DNA from: Sphingomonas sp. A2-49
GTDB lineage: Bacteria; Pseudomonadota; Alphaproteobacteria; Sphingomonadales; Sphingomonadaceae
DNA length: 64,000 nt
Assembly: GCF_025548555.1 (NCBI RefSeq)
Contig: NZ_JAJLPA010000001.1
Span: 744,001 to 808,000, forward strand
Reading direction: 5' to 3'
Shown one piece after another: positions 43,487 through 53,597 of this stretch (position 1 is its first letter; every line of letters starts with the position of its first letter). The translations under genes and the position numbers were made by a program. Under the pieces are notes generated by a model. The model saw only the letters and a list, made by a program, of their open reading frames with translations, ran no database searches and was not told the origin of the DNA.

Positions 43487-45522
43487 CGCAGGCCGTGCCG
43501 GACCAGCATCGCCGACGGATCGGCGTCGCGCCCGCGGAACGCGCGGAAGCTGTCCGCGGCGGGCCGCGTCGCCCCGCGCGAGAGCACCTGTTCGCGGAAC
43601 AGGTCGCCGGTCGCGCGATCGACCAGCCCCGCCTCGACGAACCGCTGGAATCCGTCGGCGGCAAGCAATTCGGCCCAGAGGTAGCTGTAATAGCCCGATG
43701 CGTAGCCGCCCGCGAAGATATGGCTGAACGCATGCGGGAAACGCTGCCACGCGGGCGGGCGGATCACCGCGATCTCGTCGCGCACCGCCTCGATGACCTC
43801 CATCGGGTCGGACCCCATCGTGCCCAGATGCAGCAGCAGATCGAACAGCGCGAATTCGACCTGGCGGACGATGAACAGCCCCGCCTGGAAATGCCGCGCC
43901 GTCACCATCCGGTCGAACAGGTCGCCGGGCAGCGGCGCGCCCGTCTCGTGATGCCCGGACATGCCGGTCAGCACGTCGCGATCCCAGGCGAAATCCTCCA
44001 TCAGCTGGCTCGGCAGCTCGATCGCGTCCCATTCGAAGCCGCTCGTCCCGGCGATGCTCGGCCGGTCGACCCGCGTGAACAGGTGGTGCAGGCAATGCCC
44101 CGTCTCGTGCAACAGCGTCGTGACGTCGTTGTGGCTGAGCAGCGACGGCGTCTCGCCCCCCTGCGGCGCGAAATTGCAGACGAGATAGGCGACCGGCACC
44201 GTAGAGATGTTGCCGTCGCGCAGCCGCGGCCGCGCCTCGCCCATCCACGCGCCGCCGCGCTTGCCCGTGCGCGCGTGAAGATCGACATACAGGCCCGCGA
44301 TCGCCGCGCCGCGTTCGTCGATCAGGTCGTAATAGTGCGCGTCGGGATGATAGGTCGCGACGTCCGCGCGCCGCGCCAATCGCACCCCGAACAGCCGCGT
44401 CAGCAGCGCCTGCCACCCCTCGACCACGCGCGCGACGGGGAAATAGCCGCGCACCTCCTGCTCGTCGACCGCATAGCGCGCCTGGCGCAGGCGATTGGCG
44501 ACGAAGCCGACGTCCCACGGTTGCAGGTCGTCGATGCCGAGCGTTTCCGCCGCGAAGGCGCGCATCTCGTCCAGGTCGCGCATCGCCGCCGGTCGCGCAC
44601 GGGTGCCGAGGTCGCGGAGGAAGGCGAGCACCTCGCCCGCGTTCGGCGCCATCTTGGTGGCGAGCGACCAGGCGACCGGATCGGCGAATCCGAGCAGCGC
44701 CGCCGCCTCGCGCCGCAGCGCCAGGATGCGGGCGATGCGCGGCCCGTTGTCGAACCGACCCGCGTCGGGTCCGCGATCGGACGCGCGCGTGCCGAACGCT
44801 TCGTAGACGCGGGCGCGCAGCGTGCGATTCTCCGCGAAGGTCAGGACCGCGCTGACGCTCGGCTGGTGCAGCGTGACGCGCCAGCCCTCGCCGCCATGCG
44901 CCGCCGCGGCGTCGCGGAACATCGCCTTGTCCGCATCCGGGATACCGGCAAGGTCGGCTTCGTCGGCGACGTCGAGCGTCCAGGCTTCGGTCGCATCGAG
45001 CACCGCACTGCCGAAGTCGTTGGACAGCGACGACAATTCGACCGACACCGCCCGGAACCGGTCGCGTGCCCCGGCATCCAGCGCGACGCCCGACAGGGTG
45101 AAGTCGCGGATCGCATGCTCGACCGCGACGCGATCGGCGACCGGCAATCCGGCGAAGTCGGGCGACACCGACAAGGCGACGAGCACGTCGTACAGGTCGC
45201 GGTTCTGACCGACCGCCATCGCATTCTCGACCAGCCGCGCCTGTCCCTCGGCATGCGCGGCCCGCAACGCCGGCGTGTCCGCCACCGCATGCAGGTGCGA
45301 CACCGCCGACCAGATCGCGTCGAGCGCGACGTTGGCGCGTTCCAGCGGCAGCCATGCCTCGGCGAAGGTGGTCGGCCGCGCGGTGGTGATCGCCGCGACG
45401 GTCGCGGCGTGATCCGCGATCGCGGCATCGAGCGCGGGTGCGATCAGCGCGGGCGTGATCTCGGCGAAACGCGGCAGCGCCAGCGTGTCGAGCAGCGGAT
45501 TGGTCGTCGGTCCGGAGTCCAT
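43483..45522 (-). CDS. M3-family oligopeptidase (thimet / oligopeptidase A type)
   Basis: A 679-residue zinc metallopeptidase that cleaves short peptides in the cytoplasm. The zinc site is L-L-H-E-T-G-H with His472, Glu473 and His476; the third ligand Glu is in the [10 protein letters not shown] region about 25 residues on. No signal peptide is visible. The start at 45522 (M-D-S-G-P) fits the family; 27 more in-frame codons upstream do not. Coupled to a PLP enzyme downstream, suggesting peptide-derived amino acid use. Confidence 0.92.
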   Translation of the reverse strand: MDSGPTTNPLLDTLALPRFAEITPALIAPALDAAIADHAATVAAITTARPTTFAEAWLPLERANVALDAIWSAVSHLHAVADTPALRAAHAEGQARLVENAMAVGQNRDLYDVLVALSVSPDFAGLPVADRVAVEHAIRDFTLSGVALDAGARDRFRAVSVELSSLSNDFGSAVLDATEAWTLDVADEADLAGIPDADKAMFRDAAAAHGGEGWRVTLHQPSVSAVLTFAENRTLRARVYEAFGTRASDRGPDAGRFDNGPRIARILALRREAAALLGFADPVAWSLATKMAPNAGEVLAFLRDLGTRARPAAMRDLDEMRAFAAETLGIDDLQPWDVGFVANRLRQARYAVDEQEVRGYFPVARVVEGWQALLTRLFGVRLARRADVATYHPDAHYYDLIDERGAAIAGLYVDLHARTGKRGGAWMGEARPRLRDGNISTVPVAYLVCNFAPQGGETPSLLSHNDVTTLLHETGHCLHHLFTRVDRPSIAGTSGFEWDAIELPSQLMEDFAWDRDVLTGMSGHHETGAPLPGDLFDRMVTARHFQAGLFIVRQVEFALFDLLLHLGTMGSDPMEVIEAVRDEIAVIRPPAWQRFPHAFSHIFAGGYASGYYSYLWAELLAADGFQRFVEAGLVDRATGDLFREQVLSRGATRPAADSFRAFRGRDADPSAMLVRHGLR

Positions 45523-45619
45523 CGCCCGCCTATACACGATTGGCGGACGACCGAAACCATCGGTCGAAAACGGTCCGGCCCGATCGTCCGGCGGCATCAT
45601 CACGCCCGATTTCGATGGA

Positions 45620-45704
45620 TGGTGCCCCTGGCCGGACTCGAACCAGCATGCCTTGCGGCGTTCGATTTTGAGTCGAATGCGTCTACCAATTTCGCCACAG
45701 GGGC
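45620..45704 (-). tRNA. tRNA-Leu (anticodon CAA)
   Basis: The complement of 45620-45704 folds as a class II tRNA of 85 nucleotides. The acceptor stem is GCCCCTG with CAGGGGC, then A and encoded CCA. The anticodon stem TTCGA/TCGAA encloses the loop CTCAAAA, giving CAA, which reads TTG. The long variable arm (ACGCCGCAAGGCAT) and the T arm GGTTCGAGTCC are present. It does not appear disrupted. Confidence 0.95.
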
Positions 45705-45805
45705 AGCGAAGTGACGCCCGGTAGCGGGTTGGCCGCGGCGCCGCAAGTGGCGCGGGCGCGATATCCGCGGACGGCGCGGACCGGTGTCCTCACCACGTGT
45801 TTGTC

Positions 45806-46018
45806 ATGCACGGCCTTGCGGCGGCCCCGCGTCCGTGCTTGCTGAACCTGCGTAAGGAACTGGACGATGTGGCCCGCATGACGATCGAGCAAGATGCGCT
45901 GCATGCGCAGATCCGGGGGGCGCTGGAACAGGCCGACCTGATCGGCGACCATCTGATCGCCGCGCTGCTCAGCCAGTGCATCGCGCTGCTGGAGGATCGC
46001 GACCGGCCGCGGCATTGA
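45806..46018 (+). CDS. Small hypothetical protein
   Basis: About 70 residues, mostly one or two amphipathic helices, with the C-terminal part M-T-I-E-Q-D-A-L-H-A-Q-I-R-G-A-L-E-Q-A-D and D-H-L-I-A-A-L-L-S-Q-C-I looking like a genuine protein. The start is uncertain: GTG 45797, ATG 45806 or ATG 45878. I do not recognise a function. It lies between tRNA-Leu and the ComM gene on the opposite strand. Confidence 0.45.
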   Translation: MHGLAAAPRPCLLNLRKELDDVARMTIEQDALHAQIRGALEQADLIGDHLIAALLSQCIALLEDRDRPRH

Positions 46019-46029
46019 CGCCTTGGCGA

Positions 46030-47538
46030 TCAGGCGATCGGCGCACGGCGGCGATAGCCGAGCGCTTCGGCGACGTGGATGCGGGTGACGACCGGACTGC
46101 CGGCGAGATCGGCGATCGTCCGCGCGACGCGGAGCACCCGGGTATAACCGCGCGCGGACATGCGCATCGCGTCCGCGGCCTGCGCCAGCAGCGCGCCGCC
46201 GGCCGCATCGGGGGTGGCGACGCGATCGAGCAGTGCACCGTCGGCGTCCGCGTTGGTCCGTGCCTCCTCCCCCGCATAGCGTGCGGTCTGGATCGCACGG
46301 GCCGCGGCCACCCTTGCCGCGACCTCGCGCGATCCTTCGGCGGCGGGCGGCAGCGCGAGATCCGCCGCACCGACCGCCGCGACCTCGACATGCAGGTCGA
46401 TGCGGTCCAGCAGCGGGCCCGACACCTTCGCCTGGTAATCGGCGGCGCATCGCGGCGCGCGGGCGCACGCCAGGCTGGCATCGCCCAGATGGCCGCAACG
46501 GCACGGATTCATCGCCGCGATCAATTGCACCCGCGCCGGAAAGGTGACGTGCGCATTGGCCCGTGCGACGCTGACGACGCCCGCCTCCAGCGGCTGGCGT
46601 AGCGAATCGAGCACGCCGCGCTGGAATTCAGGCAGCTCGTCGAGGAACAGCACCCCCAGATGCGCGAGGCTGACCTCCCCCGGCTTCACCTTCAGCCCGC
46701 CCCCGGTCAGCGCCGCCATCGATGCGCTGTGGTGCGGACTGCGGAACGGGCGGTTGCGGGTCAGCCGGCCGTTGCCGAGCGTGCCCGCGACGGAGCGGAC
46801 CATCGACACCTCCAGCGCCTCGGCCGCATCGAGCGGCGGCAGGATCCCGGGCAGGCAGGACGCCATGAGCGATTTGCCGGCGCCGGGCGGCCCGACCATC
46901 AGCAGGTTGTGGCCCCCCGCCGCCGCGATCTCCAGCGCGCGCTTGGCGACCTCCTGCCCCTTCACCTGACGCAGGTCGGGGCCGGTTCCCACCGGCTCGA
47001 CCTCGCCCGCCGCGGGCGGCGAGAGCAGCCCGTGCCCCTTGAAGTGGTTGATGAGCGCGAGCAGGTCGGGCGCGGCGAGCACCTCGACCGATCCCGCCCA
47101 GGCGGCCTCCGCCCCTTGTGCGGCGGGACAGATCAGCCCCCTGCCCTCCGCCCCGGCGTGCAGCGCGGCGAGCAGGACGCCCGGCGACGGCGCGATCCGC
47201 CCGTCGAGCCCCAGTTCGCCGACGACGCAATAATCGGCCAGCGCCTCCACGTCGATCACGCCCATCGCACCGAGCAGACCGAGCGCGATCGGCAGGTCGA
47301 AATGCGATCCTTCCTTGGGCAGGTCGGCGGGGGACAGATTGACCACGATCCGCTTGGGCGGCAGCGCGAGGCCCATCGCGGATATCGCACTGCGGACCCG
47401 CTCGCGGCTTTCCGCCACCGCCTTGTCGCCGAGACCGACGACGACGAACGCGGGCAGGCCGGGGACGAGCTGCACCTGCACCTCGACGCCCCGCGCCTCC
47501 AGTCCCAGATAGGCCACCGTCTGAACGATCGCCGCCAT
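46030..47538 (-). CDS. comM: YifB/ComM-family magnesium chelatase-like AAA+ ATPase
   Basis: A 502-residue ATPase. It has an N-terminal Lon-like fold (V-G-L-G-D-K-A-V-A-E-S-R-E-R-V), Walker A G-P-P-G-A-G-K-S near residue 220, Walker B V-L-F-L-D-E-L-P-E-F and a C-terminal Mg-chelatase region with C-R-C-G-H-L-G-D and C-A-D-Y. ComM promotes branch migration during natural transformation. ATG at 47538 is preferred, as it is spaced 7 bases from a GGGGGA site; ATG at 47544 is two codons earlier. Confidence 0.9.
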   Translation of the reverse strand: MAAIVQTVAYLGLEARGVEVQVQLVPGLPAFVVVGLGDKAVAESRERVRSAISAMGLALPPKRIVVNLSPADLPKEGSHFDLPIALGLLGAMGVIDVEALADYCVVGELGLDGRIAPSPGVLLAALHAGAEGRGLICPAAQGAEAAWAGSVEVLAAPDLLALINHFKGHGLLSPPAAGEVEPVGTGPDLRQVKGQEVAKRALEIAAAGGHNLLMVGPPGAGKSLMASCLPGILPPLDAAEALEVSMVRSVAGTLGNGRLTRNRPFRSPHHSASMAALTGGGLKVKPGEVSLAHLGVLFLDELPEFQRGVLDSLRQPLEAGVVSVARANAHVTFPARVQLIAAMNPCRCGHLGDASLACARAPRCAADYQAKVSGPLLDRIDLHVEVAAVGAADLALPPAAEGSREVAARVAAARAIQTARYAGEEARTNADADGALLDRVATPDAAGGALLAQAADAMRMSARGYTRVLRVARTIADLAGSPVVTRIHVAEALGYRRRAPIA

Positions 47539-47667
47539 GCCCATTCCCCCCGTCGCCCTGGCGTCACCCGCGGTTCATACCGGTTTTCGCATGACAGGGA
47601 ATGGGACCATTTCGAACATGTCCCCGGCCGTCTTGTCCCGGCAACACACCGACCCCAAGTGAGGCCC

Positions 47668-47973
47668 ATGCAGGATCGCCATCCCGTCGCCCGCGTCGCA
47701 CAGCTTACCCTCGGCGGTATGCTGATCCTCGGTGCGGCGGCGGTCGGGCCGCTGCCGGGACCGGGCGGCATCTTCCTGTTCGCCGGCGGGCTGGTGCTGA
47801 TCCTGCGCAATTCCCGCCGGGCGCAGGTCCGCTTCGCACGCGCCAAGCGGCGCTGGCCGCGGATCGGCGGGCTGGTCGACCGCACGATGCGCCGACGCAG
47901 CGCGCTGCGCCGCCATGCGCGCGACCGGCAATCCCGCGCCGCGATGCGCCGTGACGAAACGGCCCCGCGTTGA
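47668..47973 (+). CDS. Small membrane protein of the PGPGW type
   Basis: About 101 residues. Two hydrophobic segments flank a P-L-P-G-P-G-G turn, like the P-G-P-G-W protein family of unknown role. The C terminus is very basic (R-R-R-S-A-L-R-R-H). The start is the ATG at 47668 with GAGG just upstream; the larger open frame is antisense to comM. It precedes rpmH by 87 bases. Confidence 0.6.
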   Translation: MQDRHPVARVAQLTLGGMLILGAAAVGPLPGPGGIFLFAGGLVLILRNSRRAQVRFARAKRRWPRIGGLVDRTMRRRSALRRHARDRQSRAAMRRDETAPR

Positions 47974-48060
47974 CTTCGGCGACGCCCCTCATTATGCGCG
48001 CCCCATCAAGGCCGTCCCGCGTGGCGGCCGTTTTCTATTCAGACGATCAGGGAATGAATC

Positions 48061-48195
48061 ATGAAGCGGACCTTTCAGCCGAGCAACCTGGTGCGTGCGC
48101 GGCGCCACGGCTTTCGTGCACGGATGGCGACGGTCGGCGGCCGGGCGGTGATCCACGCACGCCGCGCCCGCGGCCGCAAGAAGCTGTCGGCGTAA
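48061..48195 (+). CDS. rpmH: Large ribosomal subunit protein bL34
   Basis: A 44-residue basic protein, [12 protein letters not shown], ending G-R-K-K-L-S-A. This is the standard bL34 length and sequence. It is followed directly by the RNase P protein, the usual gene order. Its stop TAA at 48193-48195 lies exactly where the rnpA frame should start. Confidence 0.97.
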   Translation: MKRTFQPSNLVRARRHGFRARMATVGGRAVIHARRARGRKKLSA

Positions 48196-48569
48196 TCGCG
48201 ACACTCACCCGCCGCCGCGATTTCCTCGCGGCGAATGCGGGACGGCGTGCACCGATGCCGGGCTTCGTCCTGCTGGTGCACGACCGGAAGGACGGCGATC
48301 CCGCGATGCGCGTCGGGTTCACCGTCACCAAGAAGGTCGGCAACGCCGTCGTCCGGAACCGCATGAAACGGCGGTTGCGGGCGTTGGCGCGCGACCTGTT
48401 GCCGGCTGGCGGCATCCCCGGCGCCGACCACGTCCTGATCGGCCGCGACGGCGGGATCGAGCGCGACCATGCGCTGCTGACCGCGGAACTCGGCAAGGCG
48501 CTGGCGAAGATCGCGCGGGGCGAGAGCGCGCCGGCGCGCCCCCGGCCGCCCCGGACACCGAAACGGTGA
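48195..48569 (+). CDS. rnpA: Ribonuclease P protein component, start codon not standard
   Basis: The RNase P protein that helps the catalytic RNA mature tRNA 5' ends. The conserved part runs from about [12 protein letters not shown] through [21 protein letters not shown]. No ATG, GTG or TTG is present where the gene should begin: the codon overlapping the rpmH stop is GTA (48192), then ATC (48195). The first usable in-frame starts are the ATG at 48054, upstream of rpmH, or an ATG at 48255, which would remove conserved sequence. I mark the conserved start. The stop overlaps yidD (GTGA). Confidence 0.85.
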   Translation: MATLTRRRDFLAANAGRRAPMPGFVLLVHDRKDGDPAMRVGFTVTKKVGNAVVRNRMKRRLRALARDLLPAGGIPGADHVLIGRDGGIERDHALLTAELGKALAKIARGESAPARPRPPRTPKR

Positions 48570-48778
48570 TCGCGAAGGCGCTCATCCTGCTCGCGCGGGG
48601 TTGGCAATTGGGGCCTTCGGCGGTCCTGCCGCCCACCTGCCGCTATCAGCCATCGTGTTCGGCCTATGCAATCACGGCGCTTCGCCGCTATGGCGCGGCC
48701 AAAGGGGGCTGGCTGGCGGTGAAACGGATCGCGCGCTGCCATCCATGGGGCGGGTACGGACCCGATCCCGTCCCTTGA
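48566..48778 (+). CDS. yidD: Membrane protein insertion efficiency factor YidD
   Basis: A 70-residue protein with the family pattern [13 protein letters not shown] and [13 protein letters not shown]. It assists membrane insertion with YidC. The start is GTG, overlapping the rnpA stop by four bases. Gene order rpmH-rnpA-yidD-yidC is typical. Confidence 0.94.
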   Translation: MIAKALILLARGWQLGPSAVLPPTCRYQPSCSAYAITALRRYGAAKGGWLAVKRIARCHPWGGYGPDPVP

Positions 48779-48797
48779 GCTACGACGGGGCAAGACC

Positions 48798-50504
48798 TTG
48801 AACAAAGAACGTCAGAATTTCATGCTGTTCGCGGTCGTCGCGGCACTGATCCTGTTCGCGTGGCCGCTGATCCAGGGCAAGTTCTTCCCCGTGGCCAACC
48901 CGCCGGTGACCAAGATCGTCAACGGCAAGTCGCAACCGATCCCCGCACGTCCCTCGGCCGATCCGACCGCGGACACGTCCGGCGCGGTGCGCAACCGCCA
49001 GGTCGTGCTCGGCGAATCCCCCCGCGTCCGGATCATGACGCCGACGTTGCAGGGGTCGATCAACCTGAAGGGCGCGCGCATCGACGACCTGGTGCTGGTC
49101 AAGTACAAGGAAACGATCGCCAGGAATTCCCCGCCGATCCGGCTGCTGTCGCCGGCCGGTGCGCCGGAAGCCTATTTCGCGGGGTTCGGCTGGCGCGACG
49201 ACGGGCTGAAGCCGCCCGCCGCCGACGCCGTCTGGGCCGCGTCGTCGCCGCTGCTGGCACCCGGCCGGCCGGTGACGCTGACCGCAGCCAACGCCAGCGG
49301 CCAGCGCTTCGCGATCGAATTGTCGGTCGACGACCAATATATGTTCACCGTCCGCCAGACGGTGCAGAACGCCGGCGCCACGCCGGTGCCGGTCGCGCCC
49401 TATGGCTATGTCAATCGCGTCGGCGTGTCGAAGGACCCCGGCACCTGGCAGATCCACACCGGTCCGATGTCCGTGCATGGCGGGGGCGCCGATTACGGCA
49501 CCAAGTTCAAGGATCTCGACAAGGCACCGGAGCGCTTCACGACGACCGGCGGCTGGCTCGGCTTCACCGACAAATACTGGCTGACCGCGCTCGTCCCCGA
49601 CCAGCAGGCGCAGTTCGACGGCCAGTTCCGTGCCGGCACCAACACCGCCTATCAGGCGGACTATGCGTTCGCGCCCAAGCTGCTCCCCGCCGGCCGCGCG
49701 CTGACCCAGACCAGCCGCTTCTTCGCGGGCGCGAAGGAAGTGAAGGCGCTCCAGCATTACGAGAACGACGCCGGTGTCACCAAGCTCGACAAGGCGATCG
49801 ACTGGGGCTGGTTCGAGATCGTCGAAAAGCCGATCTTCACCTATCTCGACTGGCTGTTCCGCATGGTCGGCAATTTCGGCGTCGCGATCATCCTGCTGAC
49901 GCTGACGATCCGCGGCCTGATGTTCCCGATCGCCCAGCGCCAGTTCGCCAGCATGGCCAAGATGCGCGCGATCCAGCCGAAGATGAAGGCGCTGCAGGAA
50001 CGCTTCAAGGACGACAAGCCGCGCATGCAGCAGGAGGTGATGGCCCTCTACAAGACGGAGAAGGTCAATCCCGTCGCGGGCTGCCTGCCGACGCTGCTCC
50101 AGATCCCGATCTTCTACGCGCTGTACAAGGTGCTGATGCTGACGATCGAGATGCGGCACCAGCCGTTCGTCGCGTGGATCAAGGACCTGTCCGCGCCCGA
50201 TCCGCTGACCCCGCTCAACCTGTTCGGCTATCTGCACTTCACCCCGCCGCACATGATCGCGATCGGCGTCGTGCCGATCCTGCTCGGCATCTCGATGTAC
50301 TTCCAGTTCAAGCTGAACCCGGCACCGATGGACGACACCCAGAAGCAGGTGTTCGCGATCATCCCGTGGGTGCTGATGTTCGTGATGGCGAGCTACCCGG
50401 TCGGGTTGCAGGTCTATTGGATCGCATCGAACTTCCTCGCCATCCTCCAGCAACGCATCCTCTATGCGCGGCATCCGGGCCTCAAGATCGCGGCGGCCAA
50501 GTGA
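48798..50504 (+). CDS. yidC: Membrane protein insertase YidC
   Basis: A 568-residue inner-membrane insertase. It has an N-terminal helix ([13 protein letters not shown]), a large periplasmic domain (about 60-330), and five conserved C-terminal helices containing [22 protein letters not shown] and the positively charged cytosolic loop [10 protein letters not shown]. The start is TTG at 48798 with M-N-K-E-R-Q-N-F. Its stop overlaps the engB start (GTGA). Confidence 0.96.
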   Translation: MNKERQNFMLFAVVAALILFAWPLIQGKFFPVANPPVTKIVNGKSQPIPARPSADPTADTSGAVRNRQVVLGESPRVRIMTPTLQGSINLKGARIDDLVLVKYKETIARNSPPIRLLSPAGAPEAYFAGFGWRDDGLKPPAADAVWAASSPLLAPGRPVTLTAANASGQRFAIELSVDDQYMFTVRQTVQNAGATPVPVAPYGYVNRVGVSKDPGTWQIHTGPMSVHGGGADYGTKFKDLDKAPERFTTTGGWLGFTDKYWLTALVPDQQAQFDGQFRAGTNTAYQADYAFAPKLLPAGRALTQTSRFFAGAKEVKALQHYENDAGVTKLDKAIDWGWFEIVEKPIFTYLDWLFRMVGNFGVAIILLTLTIRGLMFPIAQRQFASMAKMRAIQPKMKALQERFKDDKPRMQQEVMALYKTEKVNPVAGCLPTLLQIPIFYALYKVLMLTIEMRHQPFVAWIKDLSAPDPLTPLNLFGYLHFTPPHMIAIGVVPILLGISMYFQFKLNPAPMDDTQKQVFAIIPWVLMFVMASYPVGLQVYWIASNFLAILQQRILYARHPGLKIAAAK

Positions 50505-51166
50505 GCGACGACGTCGCCACCCCCGCGGTCGAGGGCTTCACGCCCGAGGCGATCGAGACCGCGCGCAAGACCTTCGCGGGGCCGATCGGTTTCCTGAAAT
50601 CGGCGCCCGCGCTCGAGCATCTGCCCGCTCCCGTGGTGCCGGAAGTCGCGTTCGCGGGCCGGTCGAACGTCGGCAAGTCGTCGCTGCTCAACGCGCTGAC
50701 CGGCCGCAACGGCCTGGCGCGGACGTCGAACACGCCGGGGCGGACGCAGGAGCTGAACTTCTTCGACGTCGGCACCCCCCTCGCCTTCCGGCTGGTCGAC
50801 ATGCCCGGCTATGGCTTTGCCAAGGCACCCAAGGATGTCGTCCGCAAGTGGCGGTTCCTGGTCAACGACTTCCTGCGCGGCCGCGACACGCTGAAGCGCG
50901 TGCTGGTGCTGATCGATTCGCGCCACGGCATCAAGGACGTCGATCGCGACATCCTCGAAATGCTCGACAAGGCGGCGGTCAGCTATCGCATCGTCCTGAC
51001 CAAGGCGGACAAGGTGAAGGCGAGCGAACTCGCCGCGGTGATGGAGAGCGTCACCGCAGAGGCGCGCAAGCGGCCCGCGGCGCACCCCGACATCCTCGCG
51101 ACATCGAGCGAGGGCGGGATGGGCATCCCCGAACTGCGCGCCGCGGTGCTCGAGGCGATCGGCTGA
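50501..51166 (+). CDS. engB: Ribosome biogenesis GTPase YihA/EngB
   Basis: A 221-residue GTPase (YsxC family) that helps assemble the large subunit. G1 is [11 protein letters not shown]2 T-P-G-R-T-Q, G3 D-M-P-G-Y-G and G4 T-K-A-D-K. The GTG start overlaps the yidC stop by four bases. Confidence 0.95.
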   Translation: MSDDVATPAVEGFTPEAIETARKTFAGPIGFLKSAPALEHLPAPVVPEVAFAGRSNVGKSSLLNALTGRNGLARTSNTPGRTQELNFFDVGTPLAFRLVDMPGYGFAKAPKDVVRKWRFLVNDFLRGRDTLKRVLVLIDSRHGIKDVDRDILEMLDKAAVSYRIVLTKADKVKASELAAVMESVTAEARKRPAAHPDILATSSEGGMGIPELRAAVLEAIG

Positions 51167-51228
51167 ACCCGGCCCGTCGCGCCGCTCTTCGCTAGACCTG
51201 CCCCGCCCCGCCCGCTAGTCCGGCGGAC

Positions 51229-51894
51229 ATGAAGCTCATCATCGGCAACAAGGCCTATTCCTCCTGGAGCCTGCGCGGCTGGCTGGCGTGCAAACAGTCC
51301 GGCCTTCCCTTCGAGGAAGTCGTCGTGCCGCTCTACGACGCCGAATGGGACCGGCGGCGCGAAGGTGCGGAATTCGCTCCGTCGAGCGGCAAGGTGCCGA
51401 TCCTGTGGGACGGCGAGGCGGTCGTCTGGGACAGCCTGGCGATCGTCGACTATCTCGCCGACAAGGTCGGGCGCGATCGCTTCTGGCCGGCGGACGAAAC
51501 CGCGCGCGCGATGGCGCGATCGATGGCGGCGGAAATGCATTCGAGCTTCACCGCCCTGCGCCGCAAGCATGCGATGAACATCCGCCAGGTCTTTCCGGCG
51601 CAGCGGCCGGACGACGACGTCATCGCCGATCTCCACCGCATCATGGAATTGTGGGCGCAGGCCCGCGCGCGCTTCGGCGGCGACGGGGCGTTCCTGTTCG
51701 GGACCTTCGGCGCGGCCGACATCATGTTCGCGCCCGTCTGCACCCGGATCATCTCCTACCAGCTGCCGATCGCGCGCTTCGCCGCCGCCTATATCGACGC
51801 GGTTGTCCAGCATCCCTGGATGCAGGACTGGATCGCGGGCGCCCAGGAAGAGGATTGGGTGATCCAGCAATATGAGCAGACGCCCGCAGGATGA
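51229..51894 (+). CDS. Glutathione S-transferase family protein
   Basis: A 221-residue GST. The N-terminal thioredoxin-like domain has Y-S-S-W-S-L-R-G-W-L-A with Ser as a possible catalytic residue, G-K-V-P-I-L-W and W-D-S-L-A-I-V-D-Y-L. The C-terminal domain has F-G-A-A-D-I-M-F-A-P-V. It lies between engB and dapE and overlaps the dapE start by 23 bases. Substrate unknown. Confidence 0.9.
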   Translation: MKLIIGNKAYSSWSLRGWLACKQSGLPFEEVVVPLYDAEWDRRREGAEFAPSSGKVPILWDGEAVVWDSLAIVDYLADKVGRDRFWPADETARAMARSMAAEMHSSFTALRRKHAMNIRQVFPAQRPDDDVIADLHRIMELWAQARARFGGDGAFLFGTFGAADIMFAPVCTRIISYQLPIARFAAAYIDAVVQHPWMQDWIAGAQEEDWVIQQYEQTPAG

Positions 51895-53014
51895 CCGCCG
51901 CGTGATCGACGTCGTCGCGCTCGCGCAGGCGCTGCTGCGCGCGGACAGCGTCACGCCCGCGCGTGGGCCGGTGTTCGATATCCTTGAATCCGCGCTCGCC
52001 CCGATCGGCTTCGCCATCGACCGCTTCGTCGTTGGCGAGGCGCCCGACGGACCGGTGGAGAACATGATCGCGCTGCGCCAGGGCACCGGTCGCCATCTGG
52101 CGTTCGCCGGCCACCTCGACGTGGTGCCGCCCGGCGACGGATGGCACGGATCGCCCTGGTCGGGCGAGGTCCGCAGCGACATGCTGTACGGCCGCGGTGC
52201 GGTCGACATGAAGGGCGCGATCGCCGCCTTCGCGGCCGCGGCCTCGTGGAGCGTCGGCCCGACGCTGAGCCTGCTCGTCACCGGCGACGAGGAAGGACCC
52301 GCGACCTTCGGCACGCCCGCGCTGATCGAGCGGATGGCGGCCCGCGGAATCGTGCCCGACCTGTGCCTCGTCGGCGAGCCGACCTCGGTACGGCAGCTCG
52401 GCGACATGATGAAGATCGGCCGGCGCGGCTCGGTCAACATCTGGATCGACGTGCCGGGGCGGCAGGGCCATGTCGCCTATCCGCACCTCGCCGACAATCC
52501 GGCCGGCAAGCTGGCGCAGGCGCTCGCCGCGCTCCAGACGATGGGGCTCGACCATGGCAACGCCTGGTTCCAGCCGTCGAACCTGGAGATCACCGAGATC
52601 GCGGTCGGCAACCCCGCGCATAACGTCATCCCGGCGCGCGCCGCGGCGCGGCTCAACATCCGCTTCAACGACGAGCAGCGAGGGCCCGACCTGATCGAGC
52701 GCGTGCGCGGGGTCGTGCACGATCATGCCCCTGCGGCCACGGTGACAGGTACGGTGTCGAGCGAGGCGTTCCTGACCGAACCGGGGCCGTGGACCGCGAT
52801 CGTGAGCGACGCGATCGTCGCGGTGACGGGACGGGTGCCCGAACCCTCGACGTCGGGCGGCACGTCGGACGCGCGCTTCCTCTCTCGCCTCTGCCCCACC
52901 GTCGAATTCGGGCTGGTCAATGCCACGATGCATCAGGTCGACGAGGCGGTCGCGCTCGCCGATCTGGAGGCGCTGGCGGCGGTCTATGCGGAGGTCATCG
53001 CCCGCGCGGGCTGA
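51872..53014 (+). CDS. dapE: Succinyl-diaminopimelate desuccinylase
   Basis: A 380-residue M20-family dizinc enzyme of lysine and peptidoglycan precursor synthesis; it removes succinate from succinyl-diaminopimelate. Zinc ligands and base are seen in F-A-G-H-L-D-V-V-P-P-G, G-R-G-A-V-D-M-K-G, T-G-D-E-E-G-P-A and the C-terminal N-A-T-M-H-Q-V-D-E. The ATG at 51872 overlaps the GST gene; a GTG at 51902, after the GST stop, is an alternative start. Confidence 0.95.
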   Translation: MSRRPQDDRRVIDVVALAQALLRADSVTPARGPVFDILESALAPIGFAIDRFVVGEAPDGPVENMIALRQGTGRHLAFAGHLDVVPPGDGWHGSPWSGEVRSDMLYGRGAVDMKGAIAAFAAAASWSVGPTLSLLVTGDEEGPATFGTPALIERMAARGIVPDLCLVGEPTSVRQLGDMMKIGRRGSVNIWIDVPGRQGHVAYPHLADNPAGKLAQALAALQTMGLDHGNAWFQPSNLEITEIAVGNPAHNVIPARAAARLNIRFNDEQRGPDLIERVRGVVHDHAPAATVTGTVSSEAFLTEPGPWTAIVSDAIVAVTGRVPEPSTSGGTSDARFLSRLCPTVEFGLVNATMHQVDEAVALADLEALAAVYAEVIARAG

Positions 53015-53021
53015 CGCGAAA

Positions 53022-53597
53022 TCAGCCGCGACCGCGCCGCAGCACGATGTAGAGCGCGCCCTGCCCGCCGTGCCGCGGGTGCGCGCCTCGCACCGCCGCG
53101 ATCGCGTCGGCATGACGCGACGCCCCCAGCCAGTCGGCGATCGCCGCGCGGATCGCGCCGCGGGCATGCGGGCGCTCGCTCTCCGGCCGCGGCGGCTTGC
53201 CGGTGACGAGCAGCAGCACGCGGTCGCCGCGCGCGATCGCCCGCGACAGCCCGTCGTCGAGCAGCGCATGTGCCGAGGACAGTGTATGGCCGTGCAGGTC
53301 GATCGCGCTGTCCGGACTGACGATGCCGCGCGTCAGTCTCTTGTCCCAGCTGCCGTCGAGCGTGTTCTGGCGCGGCGGCGGCGGCGGCATCGCGACCACC
53401 CGCGTCGCCGAGGGCCGGCCGGCCGCCACCGCGCGGACCAGGGCCTTGGACGGTTTGGTCGCCTTCACCGGCGTCGCCGAGGCGACCGCCGCGGGGGCGA
53501 CGGCGGGTCGCGCGGCCGGCGGGACCGCGCGCAGCGGCTTCACCGTCGCCATCACCCGCGCCCACAGGTCGGCCTCGTCAGGGTTGAGCTGGCGCAT
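53022..53597 (-). CDS. Smr-domain protein
   Basis: A 191-residue protein with a C-terminal Smr domain (about 105-190) opening with S-A-I-D-L-H-G-H-T-L, the active-site region of Smr endonucleases, and G-Q-G-A-L-Y-I-V-L-R-R near the end. The N terminus is a low-complexity Ala/Pro/Val stretch. It starts 20 bases inside the end of mltA. Confidence 0.87.
   Translation of the reverse strand: MRQLNPDEADLWARVMATVKPLRAVPPAARPAVAPAAVASATPVKATKPSKALVRAVAAGRPSATRVVAMPPPPPRQNTLDGSWDKRLTRGIVSPDSAIDLHGHTLSSAHALLDDGLSRAIARGDRVLLLVTGKPPRPESERPHARGAIRAAIADWLGASRHADAIAAVRGAHPRHGGQGALYIVLRRGRG

Noticed and set aside
42422..45355. A 977-codon minus-strand frame covering both the PLP enzyme and the M3 gene
   Set aside because: Only the first-listed enzyme (to 43486) is in this frame; the rest shadows the M3 peptidase.
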